Assembly (NCBI GenBank): GCA_946807835.1
Contig: OX327705.1
Coordinates: forward strand, 13,732,501-13,796,500
Length of the DNA stretch: 64,000 nt
Source: Ailanthus altissimus
Lineage: Eukaryota > Streptophyta > Magnoliopsida > Sapindales > Simaroubaceae
Direction of reading: 5' to 3'
Shown here one piece after another: positions 1 through 11,721 of the stretch. Both the position numbers and the translations under genes were made by a program. The notes under the pieces are model-generated. The model was not told where the DNA came from. It made no database searches and worked only from the letters and a program-made list of their open reading frames with translations. The first letter of the stretch is position 1. The number at the start of each line of letters is the position of its first letter.

Positions 1-30
1 TCCAGCTTTGTTCGCCAGTTGAATACTTAT
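1..30 (+). CDS. HSFA1: HSFA1 exon 1, last 10 codons (partial)
   Basis: The window opens in frame with codons for SSFVRQLNTY, the end of the third helix of the heat-shock-factor DNA-binding domain. A GT donor follows directly (GTGGGT at 31). Joined to the acceptor at 3950-3951 the reading becomes ...LNTY-GFRKVDPDR, the conserved HSF sequence across the intron that plant HSF genes have at this place, in phase 0. The rest of exon 1 (start codon and most of the DNA-binding domain) lies before base 1, so protein length and promoter cannot be assessed here. Confidence 0.93.
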
Positions 31-3000
31 GTGGGTATCCCTTCTCTCTCTCTCTCTCTCTTTTATTTTTTTTATTTCTTTCAGTTATTTTTATATAATC
101 ATAATTATTTTCTTTTCTGGTTATTGGTCCTTGGTAAGTTTTCTTCTGTCAACATTTTTTCTTCTATTTATTTATTGATTGTGCAATTAATTTGGATTGG
201 CATGTGGGAGCATTTCTTGTGCTTGTAGACGTCAAAGTATTCGCTTTGTGAAAACTAAGAGAATTGTGATTGTGATTGTGATTGCGACTGATTAGTATTT
301 GATTGATAATGGGTTAGAGAGAGGAGAGTTTAGACTTGTATGATTGCACGTTTGTGAATTTGGAAAATAATTGCTGAACTTGGATAGGTTTGAATTGAAC
401 CTGAGGTACCAGATTCAGTGAGAGATTGTTTCTCTATAAAATAATGATGTGGAAGAAATATTGATGAATACTGATTCGAAGTGTGTGTCTGAGATTGATC
501 ATTAATAGCACCTCAATGATGTGGTTGTGAATTTGAACAACTGAATTGGAGCTTAGTTGATTGTTGAGGAACTTCAACCAAAAGGGTAAATTTGGATCTC
601 ATTTAGTTGTATATCAACAAAAATTTGGTATATTTGGATTTGAAAACCCGAAAACAACTTGTAACTGCCAAATAGATGTTGATGGATGTCATATTATTTA
701 AGAAAACTTGTTTCACTTATTTTGTTGAAAGAATTATCTGCTAACCACTGTTTGATGATCCTGTGATATAGCTATAGTGGATGGAGGATGAATTTTTGGA
801 TGTTATTGTATATATTGATATTGCGATAACAATCCTTTAATGTTCTTAGAGCAATATTAGTAATTCATATTGTAATATTAAGAAATTTAAGGCTGCTGTT
901 ACTTGTGGGTGTTTGTTTGTCTATCTTGATGTCGCTGTTGAGCTTTTATGTGTATTTTTTTTCTTTCAAATGAAGCTTTTATAGTTCTTCCTTGATCATT
1001 ATAGGATTCTTTTTAGGCACTCTTCTTATGAGCTTGGTGTTGGTATTTGTTGCTCATTGACCCTGAAGCACTATCAATTGTGATTGATATATATTATTTT
1101 AGGTCTAATGTGCAAGTTTTTGCCGAGGTTGTACGTAAGTCTGATTTGTCACTGATTGTTAACCATGCAGTTGTCTCTTTTTCATTGTTAAATAAAAAAC
1201 TATTCATTATGTATTTTATGTGTTGATACTACATTTGTGCTGACTTTGTTTTCATTTATCTTTTTGGTTGTTTGTGTGGATACATAAAAAAGAGGTAAGA
1301 ACCTTTCCAAAGGAGGGCCCTAGAAGAACTATTCTCGATAGAATTATACTCTTTTGAATGTTACATAAAGTGACCACTCTGAGAACTGTGATCGTATACT
1401 TGACAAATTGAGATTCATATGATTATACTAGCCTCTTTTGTTGACAAGTACAAAAAATAATTACTTTATATCTGGATCCAACTATGTGTTGTTGAAGCTA
1501 AATAGCAAGTATCTAGCTTTGATTTGAGATAGTGATCCCAGGATCTGCCTAAAATTTTTCTTGTTAATTTTATTCGTAGGGAAGCAGTAAGAAATGCCAA
1601 CTGCTTAGTTATTAATTTTTTTATTCTTCATAGCTGGTTATTAGACAGTCCCAATCAAACTCCCAATTTTTGGATTGTTGCACCACTTCTAAGTTGTGTT
1701 GTGTTGGAAGCTTCCATGGGAATGACAATGTGCTAGCATTAACACTTCTAAGTTAAGAGTATTTTTGAATTATTAGAGGCACATGATTGTTTCGAAAACG
1801 GTAATCAATGATGATAAAAAGTATAAAATTGTGAAAAGTTATTGGGATTGATGAGTATGTGCATGCATAAAATGAGTTGATTTAAATCTCTCAAATTGGA
1901 GGCTGTATGTTGGCTGTTCTACTTGCATTGGACCTGTAAATCTCCAATTACTAGTCACAAGAACGGTGATGAAGTAGAAGCTTGTAGATGGATTTTGTGG
2001 ATTTTTGCTACTCTTTATCTCCCTTTTGTGCGCTGTGAAAATACCCAGAAATAATTTATCCAGGTTTTCACTTCTTTCTTTTCTTTGGTATCCTTAAGAC
2101 AATGCAAGTAGCTACATGTTGATGTTTAATTATGTGATGTGGATGGGCCATAAGAAAAATATTGGAATGACATTAGAACAGAAATGTTGGATCTTGTGTG
2201 CGGTGGGTGGTTAGGTTATCATGCTTGGTTGCGTTTAGTAGTCTCCAAAATTAAGGAAATCATCATTTGAAATGCATCCAAAGAAGGTTTGTTAAGTTAT
2301 GTGGGTTTGGAAGTAGATGAGGCCCTTAGGATTCTGTGTGGATGATGGAGAGCAAATCAATGACCCGTAGTTTTAATTGTGCTTTATACTTTAATGTCAA
2401 GATCTTAGTTTTTCATATTCTGATGATTGATTACATATTCTGGGCCTTTCTTCTACTCACAAATAACATTGCTGTCCACTTTTCCCTTTACCTTACCTTT
2501 ACCACCTCTTACCACTATCCTTGTTGCTACCCCTACCGCTACTGTTTCCACTTCTAGTAACTTCATGCTTATTGGACATACCACAGTGTCTATATTTTTT
2601 TATTATGAACTTAATGTTCAGGGCACCAAAATGACGAGAATGGATTTTTAATGCTTCTCTTGGTTGCTTGCTGAGTTTCTACAGCTGTGCCCTTCTTATG
2701 TTGGGAGTGTGATAAATCTTGTTATTAGGTGATGGCAAATTTTTAATATACTCAAGTTATTGTGATGCTCTTTTAGTGGAATGAATTTGTGATCAGCATC
2801 ATTTATTATATCATTTGAAGGAAAAGCAAACCGGTTGTTCTGATTGTAGGATATATATTATTTATTAACTCCTGAATCCAAAGGAATATTGAATTCTGAT
2901 GTTTGAATCCAACTTACAACATCATACTTCTGAATCTCAGAAAGCTGTAGATTTCATGTCAAGTTCTTTTCTGTTGTTCAATTTCATATGAAATCTTGGT

Positions 3001-3951
3001 GCATTGGCTCTCTATATTCTTCTGTCTTTGAAACATTTAAAGTATATTGGATGTGGTTACATATGATATATACTTGTATAGTTGGAATATATCACATGTT
3101 TTTTCTGCCCTCAAATGCTATTATGATGTCATATGATGCAATATTTTGCTACTGTTTTTAATGCATGGAAAATTGTATACTATCAAGAGTTGGTATATAT
3201 TGGTATTTCTTTTGCATAACATAATAATAATATAAAATTCAGTTTCTAATTATATTCAGAGTTGATCAGCAGTGGTGCTGATATATCTTCCCAATCAGCT
3301 TATTCTGTCACACAAAGGAAAAAGGAGATTGCATCGTAAATTGATGCACCTTATATAAGATGCTTCATACTTACTAAAAAGTAGTATGAAATCTGCCGGC
3401 CCATGCCCGTCCCCACTTGAACTTGCAAAGATTCAGTTGATTGACAGGGGTCTGTCTTTTATGCCTTCTCTGGCCGTGTCTGTCTCAAAATGTTTGTCAG
3501 TTGCAAATATTAGCTATGCTTTCATCTAATATTATACAAGCAGGTGCATGACTTGTAAATTTGAACATTAGTTGGATAGAGCCAAGGTAAATTGTCAATG
3601 GCTAAGTCACAAGGAGCTTCTGACGCTCTTTCTTTCTTTCTATTTTTGTTTTTAAATTCGTTTTAATTTAACTATTTCCCTGGGTTTCTGTTATCTTTTA
3701 CTTGAATGAAGAAATTGTTAAGTCATGGTGGTGTTTCTTATCTGCAGGTTTAATATATGCTTGCGATTTAGTTCTTAATTACTTGCAGGTATATGTCGAG
3801 GTTTAAACCAAAAAAGGAAAATGTAAAAGTAGTGGTGAATCAATTAGATTGATGCCTATTGCTATAATCCTTTTGGAAAATACTATTGAAACATGTGAAT
3901 TGATTGTGAAATGCCTTTTCTTTTTCTTTTTCCTTGGGTTTGGTTAAACAG
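31..3951 (+). other. HSFA1 intron 1 (3.9 kb)
   Basis: Runs from the GTGGGT donor to a pyrimidine-rich tract (3916-3935) followed by the acceptor AAACAG. It is T-rich on the coding strand, as plant introns are, and has a short CT microsatellite near its 5' end (about 41-62). I see no coding segment, transposon end or RNA gene in it; short open frames inside have no recognisable homology. The length is large for a plant HSF intron, which leaves room for intronic regulatory elements, but none can be named from sequence. Confidence 0.85.
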
Positions 3952-5220
3952 GGGTTTAGGAAGGTTGACCCAGATCGCTATGAATTTGCAAATGAGGGAT
4001 TTCTTAGAGGTCAAAAACACCTTTTAAAGAGTATTAGCCGTCGAAAACCTGCTCAAGTGCAGGGTCAACAACAACCTCAACTTCAGAGCTCATCTGTTGG
4101 GGCATGTGTTGAAGTAGGGAAGTATGGACTTGAGGAAGAAGTTGAAATACTTAAGCGCGACAAAAATGTTCTCATGCAGGAACTTGTTAGGTTGAGGCAG
4201 CAGCAGCAAGCTACAGATCGCCAGTTGCAAACTGTGGGACAGCGTGTACAGGTGATGGAGCAACGACAACAACAGATGATGTCATTCCTTGCTAAGGCCA
4301 TGCATAGTCCTGGATTCTTAAGCCAGCTCGTACAGCAGCAGAATGAAAGCAACAGGCGTATTTCTGGCAGCAACAAAAAGAGGAGACTGCCTAGGCAGGA
4401 CGAAGAAAATTCTGTTGGTGCATATGGATCTAATGCTCCTAATGGACAAATTATCAAGTTTCAACCCTCATTGAATGAGGCAGCTAAAGCAATGCTGCAC
4501 CAGATCATGAAGATGGATGCATCGTCTAGGCTGGAAACATCAATGAGCAACCATGGAACTCTCTTCATTGATAATATTGCTTCTGCTAATGCATTGGAAA
4601 ATGGGCACTCCTCTAGTCAAATTTCAGGAGTGACCCTTGCGGAGGTCCCACCAACTTCTGGGCAATCTTACATGTCAGCAGAGTCATTTCCGGTCCCATC
4701 TGCCATCTCAGAGATTCATTGTTCCCCTTGTGTAGTAGATGACTGTGTTAAAGTGAATCAAATGCAAGAGACAAGGAAGCATAATTCTGGGGAAGACATG
4801 GTATTGCCTAACTTCACCCAAGTGCAAGAAATTGCACCAGAAAGCAATTTTAGAATCCCTGATGTCAATTTTGTAGCATCTGAAAATGGGAATGCAGGAA
4901 ATTTGGATCTAATTTCAGCGGCTTTGGACGGGGCAATGCCCGTGGAAGCTGATGCTTTTTCTTCTGATAATGATGTGGATATTCTGCTGGATGGTACGCC
5001 TAAGCTTCCAGGAATTGATGATGCCTTCTGGGAACAGTTTCTTACAGCTAGCCCTCTCACTGGGGACACAGATGAGATCAATTCGAGCTCAATGGAAAGT
5101 GGTATGACCAGTGAGCAGGAACAGCAGCCAGGACAGGAGAATGGATGGGATAAGATTAAACATATGGACCATCTTACTGAGCAGATGGGTCTTTTGGCAT
5201 CTGAGAGCAGAAGATTTTGA
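3952..5220 (+). CDS. HSFA1: Heat stress transcription factor, subclass A1, exon 2
   Basis: Encodes 422 residues ending at TGA (5218-5220). It starts with the last strand of the DNA-binding domain (GFRKVDPDRYEFANEGFLRGQ). Next comes the oligomerisation domain HR-A/B with hydrophobic heptads (about 4129-4345, starting near LEEEVEILKRDK), in the longer class A form. A basic nuclear-localisation cluster NKKRRLPR lies at 4372-4395. An acidic/aromatic AHA activation motif, DDAFWEQFL, lies at 5017-5043, and a leucine-rich export-like tail (LTEQMGLLAS) near the C-terminus. AHA plus the HR-A/B form identify class A; the tail layout fits A1, the master regulators that bind heat-shock elements as trimers in the nucleus and start the heat-stress response. 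There is no in-frame ATG at the exon start, as expected for an internal exon. No frameshift or premature stop is seen, so the gene looks functional. The A1 paralogue letter cannot be fixed. Confidence 0.95.
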   Translation, partial: GFRKVDPDRYEFANEGFLRGQKHLLKSISRRKPAQVQGQQQPQLQSSSVGACVEVGKYGLEEEVEILKRDKNVLMQELVRLRQQQQATDRQLQTVGQRVQVMEQRQQQMMSFLAKAMHSPGFLSQLVQQQNESNRRISGSNKKRRLPRQDEENSVGAYGSNAPNGQIIKFQPSLNEAAKAMLHQIMKMDASSRLETSMSNHGTLFIDNIASANALENGHSSSQISGVTLAEVPPTSGQSYMSAESFPVPSAISEIHCSPCVVDDCVKVNQMQETRKHNSGEDMVLPNFTQVQEIAPESNFRIPDVNFVASENGNAGNLDLISAALDGAMPVEADAFSSDNDVDILLDGTPKLPGIDDAFWEQFLTASPLTGDTDEINSSSMESGMTSEQEQQPGQENGWDKIKHMDHLTEQMGLLASESRRF

Positions 5221-5890
5221 TGTCTTAACAAATGTATATACGTGTTTCATGCTGTTTTAAGGTAAATTTTCATCCCGCCTTTTACATTTTTGAAGCTTAA
5301 TGGTTGGTTAGTTTTCCCCTCTCTAACTACTCTGCTATCAGGTAACAATTAGAGTCCTAGGTGGCTTTTACACCATACTCAAACTTTTTGTATGATGTAT
5401 ATAATAATAATAATAATAATCTACTTTTTGTTTCCAAAAATTTACCTTATAAAATGTAAAGAACAGATTGATGCACCAAAAAAGTAAAGCATTCACATAA
5501 TTACCTTAATTATTCTGAACAAATCAAGAGCCAGTGAATGAAAAATTCTTGTCTTCCCTTTTTATTTCCATTTGTCTTACTTTAATATAGAGATAATGCA
5601 GTGCTCTGTGTTGTTCCTGGCTCATTTAGGATTGTTTTCATTTTTTTTTTATCAGCGGTTTCTATATGTTGAATTCTAATCCTCAAATTTGTTGTCAAGT
5701 AATTCTATTCGACGAGGTATGAATTGAGTTTCAGATTTTGTATATTTCTCTGATCTTGCAGAGGTTGATGTTCAGCGCTCCTGGGCAGATAAAGCTTTTG
5801 TCCAAACAGATATGATCTTGAAGTTTATGGAGCCTTTTTGTCACCACTATGTGTTTTTAATAATTCTATTGTGAATGATCTGAAAAAAAA
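5221..5890 (+). other. HSFA1 3' UTR with probable 3' UTR intron
   Basis: After the stop, AAG|GTAAAT at 5261/5262 is a strong donor. CTTGCAG ending at 5761 is a good acceptor after a T-rich tract, giving a possible 500-base intron (5262-5761) wholly in the 3' UTR. The donor is 41 bases after the stop codon, within the roughly 50-base limit that usually avoids nonsense-mediated decay. A poly(A)-signal-like AATAAT lies near 5858. A (TAA)n microsatellite sits inside the proposed intron near 5400. Splicing is inferred from consensus only. Confidence 0.45.
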
Positions 5891-7065
5891 ATTGGAAGAA
5901 TGAGCAAGTATGATACATAATGCAGTTTAATATTGTTATCTGGCATATGTGTATTTTCTAGTAAGGAGGATGGTAGTAGTGGGATCCGAGGAAGAAGATA
6001 TGCTTAACTTGTATTGCCAAGACGTTTGGCTGTGGGGTTTTTAACATGGTCTATTTGATAGAATGGTGGATACTTATTCCTTGTTGTGAAGGAATATGAA
6101 TGGGATTTCTTAGCAGCAAGCTACTACACCTTAGCGAAATTATGTAGCTGGCTCTGATACCTTTATCTACTAGAAAGAAAACCGAGGAGTAATCTATCAT
6201 AAGGAACTTTATTTCAAAGTTATTTGGGGAGGGAAAAAAGATGTCATTCAAGGAGGAAAACGTGAAAGTTTTACCAATAGAGCTTTAAAAGGTATTGATG
6301 GAAGATGAACTAAATCATTAGGATATGTAGGGTGACAGAGATAATCTAAAAAGGAAGCAGCGCCAGTATAATGCATGTAGAAAGGCCGAGGCCCTGGAGA
6401 TTAGGCACCCTTTTGAGCCAGCTAATAGGAAATTACTGCCCTTTTTAATGTTCTGCTTTCCACCTCTTTCACTTGTGTTTCCTTAGTTGCAATGAGATTT
6501 GTAGCCTTGGGGGAGGAGGGATTCTTACCTAGACGGTGTGAGTTTTTTTAATATCCCATGCACGTTGCTTAAGGTTGAGTGTGCTCAACTGCTGTCATTA
6601 CTTTGATCCAACAATTTTCCTTCTGGAGTTTACCGAGAATTTAGAAAAAAAGAGAGCTTATTATACACTTGCTATACCATCAAATTGTCGAGGCCTATGT
6701 TCATATAAATGTTGTGTTTTTGGTTTCATAAGCTAGGATGGAAAAATTAGTACCGGGCAGACCTTCACAACAAAAGGCCCCCAAATTCACCAGGGCAAGT
6801 AGCTAAGTCGGTCAATCCGCTTCTTTTCCGTTAACGAAATGTGACTTTTAAGGTTTTTTAGCAAACGACGCTACGAGTCTTGTCTTCAAGCCAAGTTGCT
6901 AGAGCTGGCCAGGCAGACAAGTAAATTTGTAATGTTGCTAGACTTTCACTTTATGCTTACTGACCAAATAAGTGTACCACTTAATCTTAATTCGATCATA
7001 TTGGATTTTTTGATTGAAAGTGGTAATTGTAGTTATATTGTAAATCTTTGTTTTGATAAAAAAGG
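5891..7065. other. Intergenic, no gene seen
   Basis: AT-rich unique-looking sequence between the HSFA1 3' end and the aquaporin remnant. Short open frames on both strands (for example 6051-6251 minus) show no motif, no upstream signals and no recognisable family. I support no feature here. Confidence 0.5.
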
Positions 7066-7305
7066 AATGACGAGCCTCAACAATAGGGAAGCAATAACAG
7101 AGCCCAAAAGCTGAGCAAGCATGTACAAAATGGAACGAAGCGGCGAAATTCTGCCACCAACAAGGGCACCCCAAGGTAACTTAACAGCAAGATTGACATG
7201 CCCTCCCGATCCATTTATACTCGTTGACACAGCAAAGAACAGCGAGCAAGCATGTGCTATTGCCATTGCCATTGCCATTGCCATCACTCTTGATGCTGTT
7301 ATTAT
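7066..7305 (-). pseudogene. Tonoplast intrinsic protein (aquaporin) fragment
   Basis: Read on the minus strand, about 80 codons match the part of plant TIP aquaporins around the first pore loop: [11 protein letters not shown], then SGGHVNLAV, then [21 protein letters not shown], i.e. half-helix B and transmembrane helix 3. In working aquaporins the first pore motif is Asn-Pro-Ala; here it reads Asn-Leu-Ala. Upstream, a hexanucleotide repeat (TGCCAT on the plus strand, about 7256-7284) encodes an artificial Met-Ala run where helix 2 should be. No N-terminal exon and no second NPA half was found nearby, so this is a truncated gene fragment, probably non-functional. A cryptic exon of a larger gene is unlikely but not excluded. 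Confidence 0.72.
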
Positions 7306-7422
7306 CTCATCATCATCGCTATCTTTGTACATCTTACCTACATTACCAAAATTACTATAAAATTTGCATTCATGGTTGAAGCTTTGCATGAAGAGAGACA
7401 CCAGGAAAGATGTGTTCACCAT

Positions 7423-8460
7423 TTCAATCCATTTGTACGTGTTTCTATTGCTTCCTTCTTAAAATACAGGTATTATTTTTAGAATATTTGGAACCTATGC
7501 GTTACATTTTTCTTTTCTCTTCAAATATTACATAAATCAAAATGAAATCTCGACCATTTCAATCCACTTAACTTGAGCTTTATTTAAAAAAAAAAAGAAT
7601 CTTTTTATATAATTGGCGTTTGTGTTATATTATATATTTAAGATATAAAATTTATATTTTAATTAACGTGTATTTAATGTGTTTATTATTTATTAATATT
7701 GTATAATTATTATATTAAAAAAATAAAAAGTCAAAAATTATTTGATAGGCAGTATTTATTGATTAATAATATATTAATTGAAATAAAAAATTTGTATCTC
7801 AAATTTATAAGTGTAGTACTATTTTAATTTACAATAGAGCCATATCATATATTATGATAAGTATTAATAATTTTAAATATCTTAAGAGATTTCATCTATT
7901 GAATTAAGGAAAAACGATAATTACACCTTCAATATTTATATTTAGTGAAAGTAATTTGTCTTTTTGACCACATGTTAGTAGTAATTTATCTGTCCATTTT
8001 AGTCGATTTTTTAAAAATAGTCATAAAAATTATTTAAAAAATTATATCTGCCTTGTGAACGTGTCATTTTAAATGGAGAAAACTACAAAAAGAGGTACAT
8101 CTGTTAACTTTTAAAACTGTGGAGAAGAAACTACCACTTACGCCAAATTTTAGGGGGTGAAATTATCATTTTCTCTTGAATTTACAACTAATTAGCTCTA
8201 TGTTATGTTAAATGAGTAGTGTTGGGATACAATGATTACTATTTGTCACTATTTTTTTTGTGTGGTTAAAAGCTCCCAAAAAAAGTAATAGATAGTTAAA
8301 AAAAAAAAAGAGAAATATATATATATATATATATAAATGAAGTTAAAGCGACAATGCTAGTTTTCTAACAATATATAATATATAAATATATATGATCACA
8401 CATATTGTTTTTTTACGAATTTGAGCCCAATCTCTTTCTTATCCAAACTTTACCCCCACC
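7423..8460. other. AT-rich intergenic DNA
   Basis: Very AT-rich, with poly-A/T runs and an (AT)n tract at about 8316-8334. It holds phrases common in degraded plant transposons but no terminal repeats or coding homology I can support. Confidence 0.5.
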
Positions 8461-9130
8461 TTAGGAAAGTTGCTTTTCACCGGAGAGGAGCTCATCGGCC
8501 TCTTCTCTGACGACCTATTTTTCTCCCCTTCTCCAACCTCTAGCTTAATTTCCTTTGTTAATGTGCGGCTCAGCTTGTTGAAGTCGGTGGCAGCTCTGGG
8601 AGGCTATGTGCAGAACGTTCGTCCGCAAAGTCTTGGGGCCAACGATGAGTTTTCCGACCTCCTCCGAGCCAAGGCGTCTCTGATAGTCGGCCTTCTCCCG
8701 CCCAAGCTTCGATGAGATCCTATTTCCGCTGCCAGTTTTTACGCCGTGCATCGCCGTCTGTTCCCTGCCCCTACGCTTTGCTGTTCTAACCCATGGTTTC
8801 TCATCTCCGACCACCGTAGGGCCGTCGATCTACTTCCGACGATGAACTAACCAGTTATAAATTAATATTTGCCTATTTGTGCATGGGTTGGATTAGAATA
8901 TGGTTGGGGTAATTTTATAATTATTGCTGTAGTTTGGTTTTTTGCTCCCTGATTAATCAGGGCGTATTCATCTCATTTCTTTGGAAGGGACTTTAAGGGG
9001 TAAGAGTCGAGCATAAGTCCGTGTTAGGTCTGGTTAAAACTCTCTGATGCTCTATCAAAAAATTTTAATACTGTAATTTTATTATGCTCTTTAATGGAAT
9101 TCAGTTTTTTTTTTATAAAAAAAAAGTCTT
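8461..9130 (+). other. GC-rich block followed by a T/A-rich tail, unassigned (possible LINE-like remnant)
   Basis: About 8466-8840 is strikingly richer in G+C than its surroundings (runs such as CACCGGAGAGGAG and GACCACCGTAGGGCCGTCG) and holds an 81-codon open frame (8470-8715, TTG start) with no recognisable family. It is followed by TTTTAATACTGTAATTTTATTATG, then TTTAATGGAATTC and A/T runs to about 9127, which resembles the 3' end and tail of plant L1-type LINEs. I see no reverse transcriptase and no clean target-site duplication. This could be a short non-autonomous retroposon or a processed fragment of an unknown gene. The composition change is seen; the LINE idea is a guess. Confidence 0.25.
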
Positions 9131-9548
9131 CTTGCAACAATTATACGTAAGAGCTTTGAAACTTAAATTCATCGTGAAATTATGAGAATTAATTTTTTTA
9201 TATGCTCTGAGAGTGTATTTACACTTTTTTGTTTATTTTTTATTAAATTTTTTTTTAACTATTTATATTTATATTTATATTTATATAAGAGAAAGTATTT
9301 TTTTCTTACATATAAGCACTCTCAAATATACTACTGATATGCAAAACTTTGAAAAATAAGTGTGTCTAGAATGCAAAGGGATAGTCTTGCAATGCTTAAC
9401 TACTGTGTGGTAATCAAGTAAAAAAAAAAAAAATCTAGAGCCACAGGTTGCTTATAAAAATAAAATAATAAATAAATAAATTTTATCAATAAAATAAATT
9501 TTAAGATAATATAATTATAAAATATAAAAACTAATCAAATAAAAAATT
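9131..9548. other. AT-rich intergenic DNA
   Basis: Low-complexity AT-rich sequence between the GC-rich block and element E1. Nothing further is recognised. Confidence 0.5.
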
Positions 9549-10278
9549 TGTTGAAGGTTGAGAAAAGATTTAAATTTTAACACTAGTCTCTGCTTGAAAT
9601 AAAAATTAATATTTTACCTAAATATTTATTTATTGTAGGTATGTATGATTTTAAATAAATATAATATAAAAGAAATAAAGACATACATCAAGTCAAGATA
9701 TCTCAAGTAAATATATGAAGTTAAGGGGACATACATAGTCAACTTAAGAGGTTTAACAAAAGTTTATATTGATGGTGGATTAAGTTTTTTTTATTAATTA
9801 TTTTAAATATTAAAAAAAAAATTTATATAGTGTACCTTTGTTTAAATAAGAGTAATAAATGTTCACAATGATTTAATTTTAATACATATAAATATTTAGA
9901 CTTTACTTAATTTTTTAATTTTTTTTAAAGTCTTTCATTTAATGTTTAATGTTTTATTAATAGGTTACAAGAGTATATAGTGAACAAAATATTTTTAAAA
10001 ATTTTAAATTTAATTGAAATAAAATTGTGTGTTTAGGAGTTCGAAACCCTTTAAAGAAGTAGAATTCGAGTAAAAAAATAGAAGTCTCTAAAAGTAGGCA
10101 TTGTACGTGCTGAGGCTTGATGCTATCTGCCAGTATTTTCGCGCTCCTCCTTACTTCCAACTCTCTATCTTGCTCCTCGTTTGTGCGCTTGTCACGTACT
10201 AGACTTCTTGTTGACTTTTCACTTGGTGTCCATCTCAATTCATGTCTATACATGATTATTGAATTACTAATTTCAACA
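9549..10278 (-). repeat. E1 3' LTR (left), cytosine-depleted in part
   Basis: 730 bp, matching 11722-12514 along its length. Between about 9560 and 10080 it has lost nearly every C and G that the partner LTR keeps, while the last 170 bases still resemble the partner. The TATA-like box on the minus strand is decayed (ACTATATAC region near 9971-9982). Confidence 0.82.
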
Positions 10279-10559
10279 TACCATTCCTTAGTTCAAAATC
10301 TACCCATAAGAAAACTTCTAGATCCATCAACACTAATGCTTTATCATCTAAAGCCAATTCTAGTTAAGTTACTATCAAGATTTAACTCATTTTGTGTTTG
10401 TGACTTTAATCTTCAAAGGTATAAATGCTCCTTACATAAAGTATAGATGCGACACATTCCCTTTTGACCCTCATCACTTCAATGCGTTTGTTTTGGATGT
10501 CATCTAATGGTCTGTATTACCCCAACACCATGGGTTAGGCCATATTTAGTCATCTTTGT

Positions 10560-11340
10560 AAGCACATAGATTTGTGTTTTTCACATTCTATCCTTATTGA
10601 TCCTTTTACTACCATCAATTTTTTCTTTTCCAATTTAACTCAATACCCTTCTTTATTGAGCTTCTTTAGGGATATCAAGTTCCTCCTAAGGTTAGGAACA
10701 TACCTTACACCATGTAAGTCATTAAGTTTCTCAGTTTGCATCCTCAACCTTATCTCGTCAACTCTCACGATCTCACTAGCAATGTCATTCCATATTAGTA
10801 CTTTACCCTTAATAGCTTTATAGTTGGTGAACATTGATCTGTCATGACACATATGGACACTACACTTAGAATCTAGTATCCACTTGCTAATGTACATTCC
10901 TTTAGAGGCATGAGTCTATAACTTTAATGTCATCCTCATGACTCACTGTTGTAGCATCTCTATCCATTTCTTTTGTTTTAGGCCAATCCCTCACAAAGTG
11001 CTATTCCTTATTAAAAAGGAAACACTTCTTGGATCTCCTTCCAGGTTGGGTATTCTTCTTTCCTTTTATAACTAAAATTGTTGCATTATCAATTTCAAAT
11101 CTCTTCCCTAATTCTTTTAAATTAAATGATGCCTTAGCATCATTTATTGTAAGAATTTCCCTGCCATAAAATAATGTATCCATAAGTTCTTATAACTTGA
11201 AGGTAATGAATTTAACAAAATGATGGCCTTGGCTTCATCCTCTATTTTGATATTTAGAGTCCCAAGATTTATGATAATCTTATTGAAGGTGTCAATGTGA
11301 TCTCTTATTGAAGACCCCTCGGACATAGATAATTAATGCA
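10560..11340 (-). pseudogene. E1 gag, zinc knuckle and protease remnants (Copia)
   Basis: In order on the minus strand: a UBN2-type Copia gag segment (11326-11144: IRDHIDTFNKIIINLG ... ILLNSLPSSYKNLW); a basic stretch with a degenerate CCHC knuckle (about 11040-11000); then WILDSKCSVHMC (10884-10849), the Copia protease start whose usual DSG triad reads DSK, running into the pre-integrase phrase VRYVPNLRRNLISLKKLNKEGY (to about 10640). The segments are in different frames with stops between them. No integrase or reverse transcriptase follows before the 3' LTR. Confidence 0.82.
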
Positions 11341-11701
11341 TTCTTTACGTGTAGACGATTCGTCAAAGACTTTCTTATGTACAAGATGTTGACTTTCTTC
11401 TATAAACCAAGTGTCGTTTCTTTTCCATCCAACTCTCTTAATACTTCATCACTCAACACTAGTTATGGTAATGTGGGCTTCTTTTTGAAGGCATCCTAAT
11501 CTATTTTTCCAAGTTTCAAAGAATTTTTCTCTTCCCTAGTAGTTACTTAGGTTTCCTTTATGGTTGAGTCTAGCCCTTCCTTGACTAGTAGAGTCTTAAT
11601 CTTTACCTTTCATAGATTGAAGTTATTCATTCTATTGAATTTTTCTATATTTTGCTTAACACTTGACATGGTTTAAATACCATCTAAGTTGTATTACCTA
11701 A

Positions 11702-11719
11702 CCTTGGTTCTGATACCAG
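11702..11719 (-). other. E1 primer-binding site (initiator Met tRNA)
   Basis: The minus strand reads TGGTATCAGAACCAAGG two bases inside the 5' LTR. It is complementary to the 3' end of plant initiator methionine tRNA except for a G-to-A change (canonical GAGCC, here GAACC). Confidence 0.85.
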
Positions 11720-11721
11720 TT

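Noticed and set aside
19..228. Short open frame crossing the HSFA1 exon 1/intron 1 border.
   Set aside because: It is read-through of the intron after LNTY; the CT repeat gives a low-complexity SLSL run.
4083..5231. Open frames on the minus strand under HSFA1 exon 2.
   Set aside because: Antisense shadows of a well-conserved exon; no homology of their own.
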